The notes under the pieces were generated by a model. It searched no databases. It saw only the letters and a program-made list of their open reading frames with translations, and was not told the DNA's origin. From assembly GCA_019417865.1 (NCBI GenBank), contig DYCW01000065.1, forward strand, positions 1 through 7,568: DNA of 7,568 bases. The letters run 5' to 3'. This document shows, in pieces, positions 6,786-7,568 of the stretch (within the stretch, counting starts at the first letter, position 1; each line of letters opens with the position of its first letter). This stretch comes from Ruminococcus sp. (lineage in GTDB: Bacteria; Bacillota; Clostridia; Oscillospirales; Ruminococcaceae). Made by a program: the position numbers and the translations under genes.

Positions 6786-7164
6786 TGTCGTCACGCTCCG
6801 CCTGATGCAAGATGTTTTGTAACTCTTGAAGGTCATCTTCAGAAATTGCTTTCTGTGCAAGCAAGGAGTTAACCATAAGTCCAATGCTTCCATGATAAAT
6901 CCGCTTCAAAAATGACTTCGTTTCGGCAAGCTCCGCATCTTCCCGTTTTAAAATAGAATAATATTTTTTCGCTCGTTCTTCTTTTTCGTATTCAACTGCT
7001 TTTTTGGTCTCCATTCGTTTCAAAAGCGTAATAACAGTGCTTTTGTCCCACCCCGTTTCTTCCTTCAGTGCAGCAGTTAACTGCATAATCGTAACTGGCT
7101 CAAGCACCCAAATTTTAGACATCACTTTCCATTCCGCTTCTGAAAGGCTTATTTTCTCATTCAT
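6778..7164 (-). CDS. blaI: BlaI/MecI-family transcriptional repressor
   Basis: The 128-residue product matches the usual BlaI/MecI length. The N-terminal winged helix begins with the family hallmark ISLSEAEWKVMSKIW (5-19), followed by the recognition region DKSTVITLLKRM (40-51) and the wing around KYYS (67-70). The C-terminal part (about 80-122) is the helical dimerisation domain. BlaI proteins bind palindromic operators as dimers and are inactivated when a BlaR1-type protease is activated. MVNS (97-100) aligns with the N101-F102 cleavage region I recall for staphylococcal BlaI, suggesting cleavage between N99 and S100. ATG 7164 has a perfect AGGAGG (7173-7178) 8 nt upstream. The promoter with two operator copies lies directly upstream, implying autorepression. 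No beta-lactamase gene is present, so the regulated targets are probably this operon and unknown others. Confidence 0.95.
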   Translation of the reverse strand: MNEKISLSEAEWKVMSKIWVLEPVTIMQLTAALKEETGWDKSTVITLLKRMETKKAVEYEKEERAKKYYSILKREDAELAETKSFLKRIYHGSIGLMVNSLLAQKAISEDDLQELQNILHQAERDDND

Positions 7165-7181
7165 CGTTTATTCCTCCTACA

Positions 7182-7199
7182 GGTTTACAATTGTCTACC
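7182..7199. promoter_or_regulatory. Predicted BlaI operator 1 (at the transcription start)
   Basis: GGTTTACAATTGTCTACC is an 18-bp imperfect palindrome with a perfect ACAATTGT core and outer GGT/ACC. It covers the expected start site near 7198, just downstream of the -10 box. ACA-N2-TGT matches the general form of BlaI/MecI operators (TACA...TGTA). Confidence 0.8.
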
Positions 7200-7204
7200 A
7201 TCAT

Positions 7205-7233
7205 ATTATAGCAAACTGGTGCACACTTGTCAA
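7205..7233 (-). promoter_or_regulatory. Promoter of the blaI-blaR1-lipoprotein operon
   Basis: On the minus strand a perfect TTGACA (7233-7228), a 17-nt spacer and a perfect TATAAT (7210-7205) preceded by TGC form a full-consensus extended promoter. Such a strong promoter with two operators implies tight repression with high output when released. Confidence 0.93.
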
Positions 7234-7235
7234 CC
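7218..7235. promoter_or_regulatory. Predicted BlaI operator 2 (over the -35 box)
   Basis: GGTGCACACTTGTCAACC has the same GGTNNACANNTGTNNACC pattern as operator 1. It covers the -35 hexamer completely. The centres of the two operators are 36 bp apart, between three and four helical turns. Confidence 0.8.
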
Positions 7236-7317
7236 ACTTTTCAAAATAACATTGCATAAAAATTGCAGCTTTTATTTGTGCAACTTGACATATTTTTATA
7301 AATCACTTCCATTTCTC

Positions 7318-7346
7318 TTGACGCCAATGAAAACTCACGTTATAAT
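7318..7346 (+). promoter_or_regulatory. Promoter of the TetR-family gene
   Basis: TTGACG (7318-7323), a 17-nt spacer and a perfect TATAAT (7341-7346). The start site should fall near 7353, inside the palindrome that follows. Confidence 0.85.
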
Positions 7347-7367
7347 AATTAAACTGGCAGTTTAATT
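7347..7367. promoter_or_regulatory. Predicted TetR-type autoregulatory operator
   Basis: The core ATTAAACTGGCAGTTTAAT (7348-7366) is a perfect 19-bp palindrome with one central base, and it extends by one pair on each side. It abuts the -10 box and covers the start site, the usual place for an operator bound by the product of the downstream regulator gene. Confidence 0.8.
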
Positions 7368-7386
7368 TTAAAGGAGTTGATGCAGG

Positions 7387-7568
7387 ATGCAAACCAAAAA
7401 GAAAAAACGAATTGCATACAATCAAGCTAACATACTTGACGCTGCAAAAGAATTGTTTCAAGTAAACGGCGTTTTAAGAACGACTGTTGATGAAATTGCT
7501 CGTACTGCTGATTGCAGCAAAGCAACTATTTATGTGTATTTTCAGAACAAAGATGATATCTACTATCA
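7387..7568 (+). CDS. TetR/AcrR-family transcriptional regulator (3' end cut by window)
   Basis: Sixty codons are visible, about a third of a normal TetR protein. After a basic tail (KKKKR, 4-8) comes the TetR_N helix-turn-helix: NILDAAKELF (15-24), then TTVDEIARTADCSKATIYVYF (33-53), with the typical ending FQNKDDIYY (53-61 region). TetR proteins repress promoters until a small ligand binds the C-terminal domain, which lies outside the window, so ligand and targets are unknown. AAGGAG (7371-7376) is 10 nt before ATG 7387; the ATG at 7380 is out of frame and soon stops. The gene is divergent from blaI across 222 bp. Confidence 0.93.
   Translation, partial: MQTKKKKRIAYNQANILDAAKELFQVNGVLRTTVDEIARTADCSKATIYVYFQNKDDIYY

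Noticed and set aside
6786..6893. Longer start of the blaR1-like gene at 6893
   Set aside because: It would overlap blaI by more than 100 nt and add a non-hydrophobic leader. ATG 6785 gives the usual short overlap and starts at the first membrane helix.
7285..7290. TTGACA as a second plus-strand -35 box
   Set aside because: The hexamer 17 nt later does not resemble a -10 box; the TTGACG/TATAAT pair at 7318-7346 is much better.
7276..7293. Third BlaI operator-like sequence (TGTGCAACTTGACA) near the TetR promoter
   Set aside because: It resembles part of operator 2 (GTGCA, ACTTG) but lacks the ACANNTGT core and the GGT/ACC outer bases.
1..7568. CRISPR array, tRNA, rRNA, insertion sequence or attachment site
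   Set aside because: No spaced direct repeats, cloverleaf, transposase or terminal inverted repeats were seen on either strand.

Overview
The window looks like chromosomal DNA of a low-to-moderate GC Gram-positive bacterium (Bacillota). A clostridial, Ruminococcaceae/Oscillospiraceae-like host is my best guess. The basis is consensus AGGAGG-type ribosome sites, near-perfect sigma-A promoters with 17-nt spacers, a YkpA-type ABC-F protein, a lipoprotein signal, and a BlaI/M56 (BlaR1-type) regulatory pair. Taxonomy below phylum is inference.

Left part, plus strand (1-3660): an ABC-F ATPase of the YkpA/YbiT type, lacking only a few N-terminal codons cut off by the window edge. It is followed by a PutP-type sodium/proline symporter with its own Shine-Dalgarno site and a terminator. 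A 64-residue BFD-like [2Fe-2S] protein comes next, with its own strong promoter and a strong terminator that also serves the opposing operon. The two terminators are related in sequence.

Middle part, minus strand (7233 down to 3681): an apparent operon blaI - blaR1-like - lipoprotein. The repressor and membrane protease genes overlap by 8 nt. The promoter is a perfect TTGACA-17-TATAAT, overlapped by two copies of an 18-bp palindrome GGTNNACANNTGTNNACC whose centres are 36 bp apart. The M56 protease has the zinc motif HELCH but no penicillin-binding sensor domain. Outside the membrane it carries a Ser/Thr-rich linker and a domain of about 150 residues, and the next gene encodes a secreted lipoprotein made of two more copies of that domain. 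From remembered sequence features the domain resembles the DL-endopeptidase inhibitor IseA (YoeB) of Bacillus. The simplest reading is a self-contained cell-envelope circuit: an external signal is read by the shared domain, the protease inactivates BlaI, and the operon, including the two-domain lipoprotein, is induced. This is the most interesting system in the window. The domain identity and the ligand are unproven.

Right edge (7318-7568, plus strand): a TetR-family regulator, cut by the window end, transcribed divergently from the blaI operon. A perfect 19-bp palindrome sits just after its -10 box, suggesting autoregulation.
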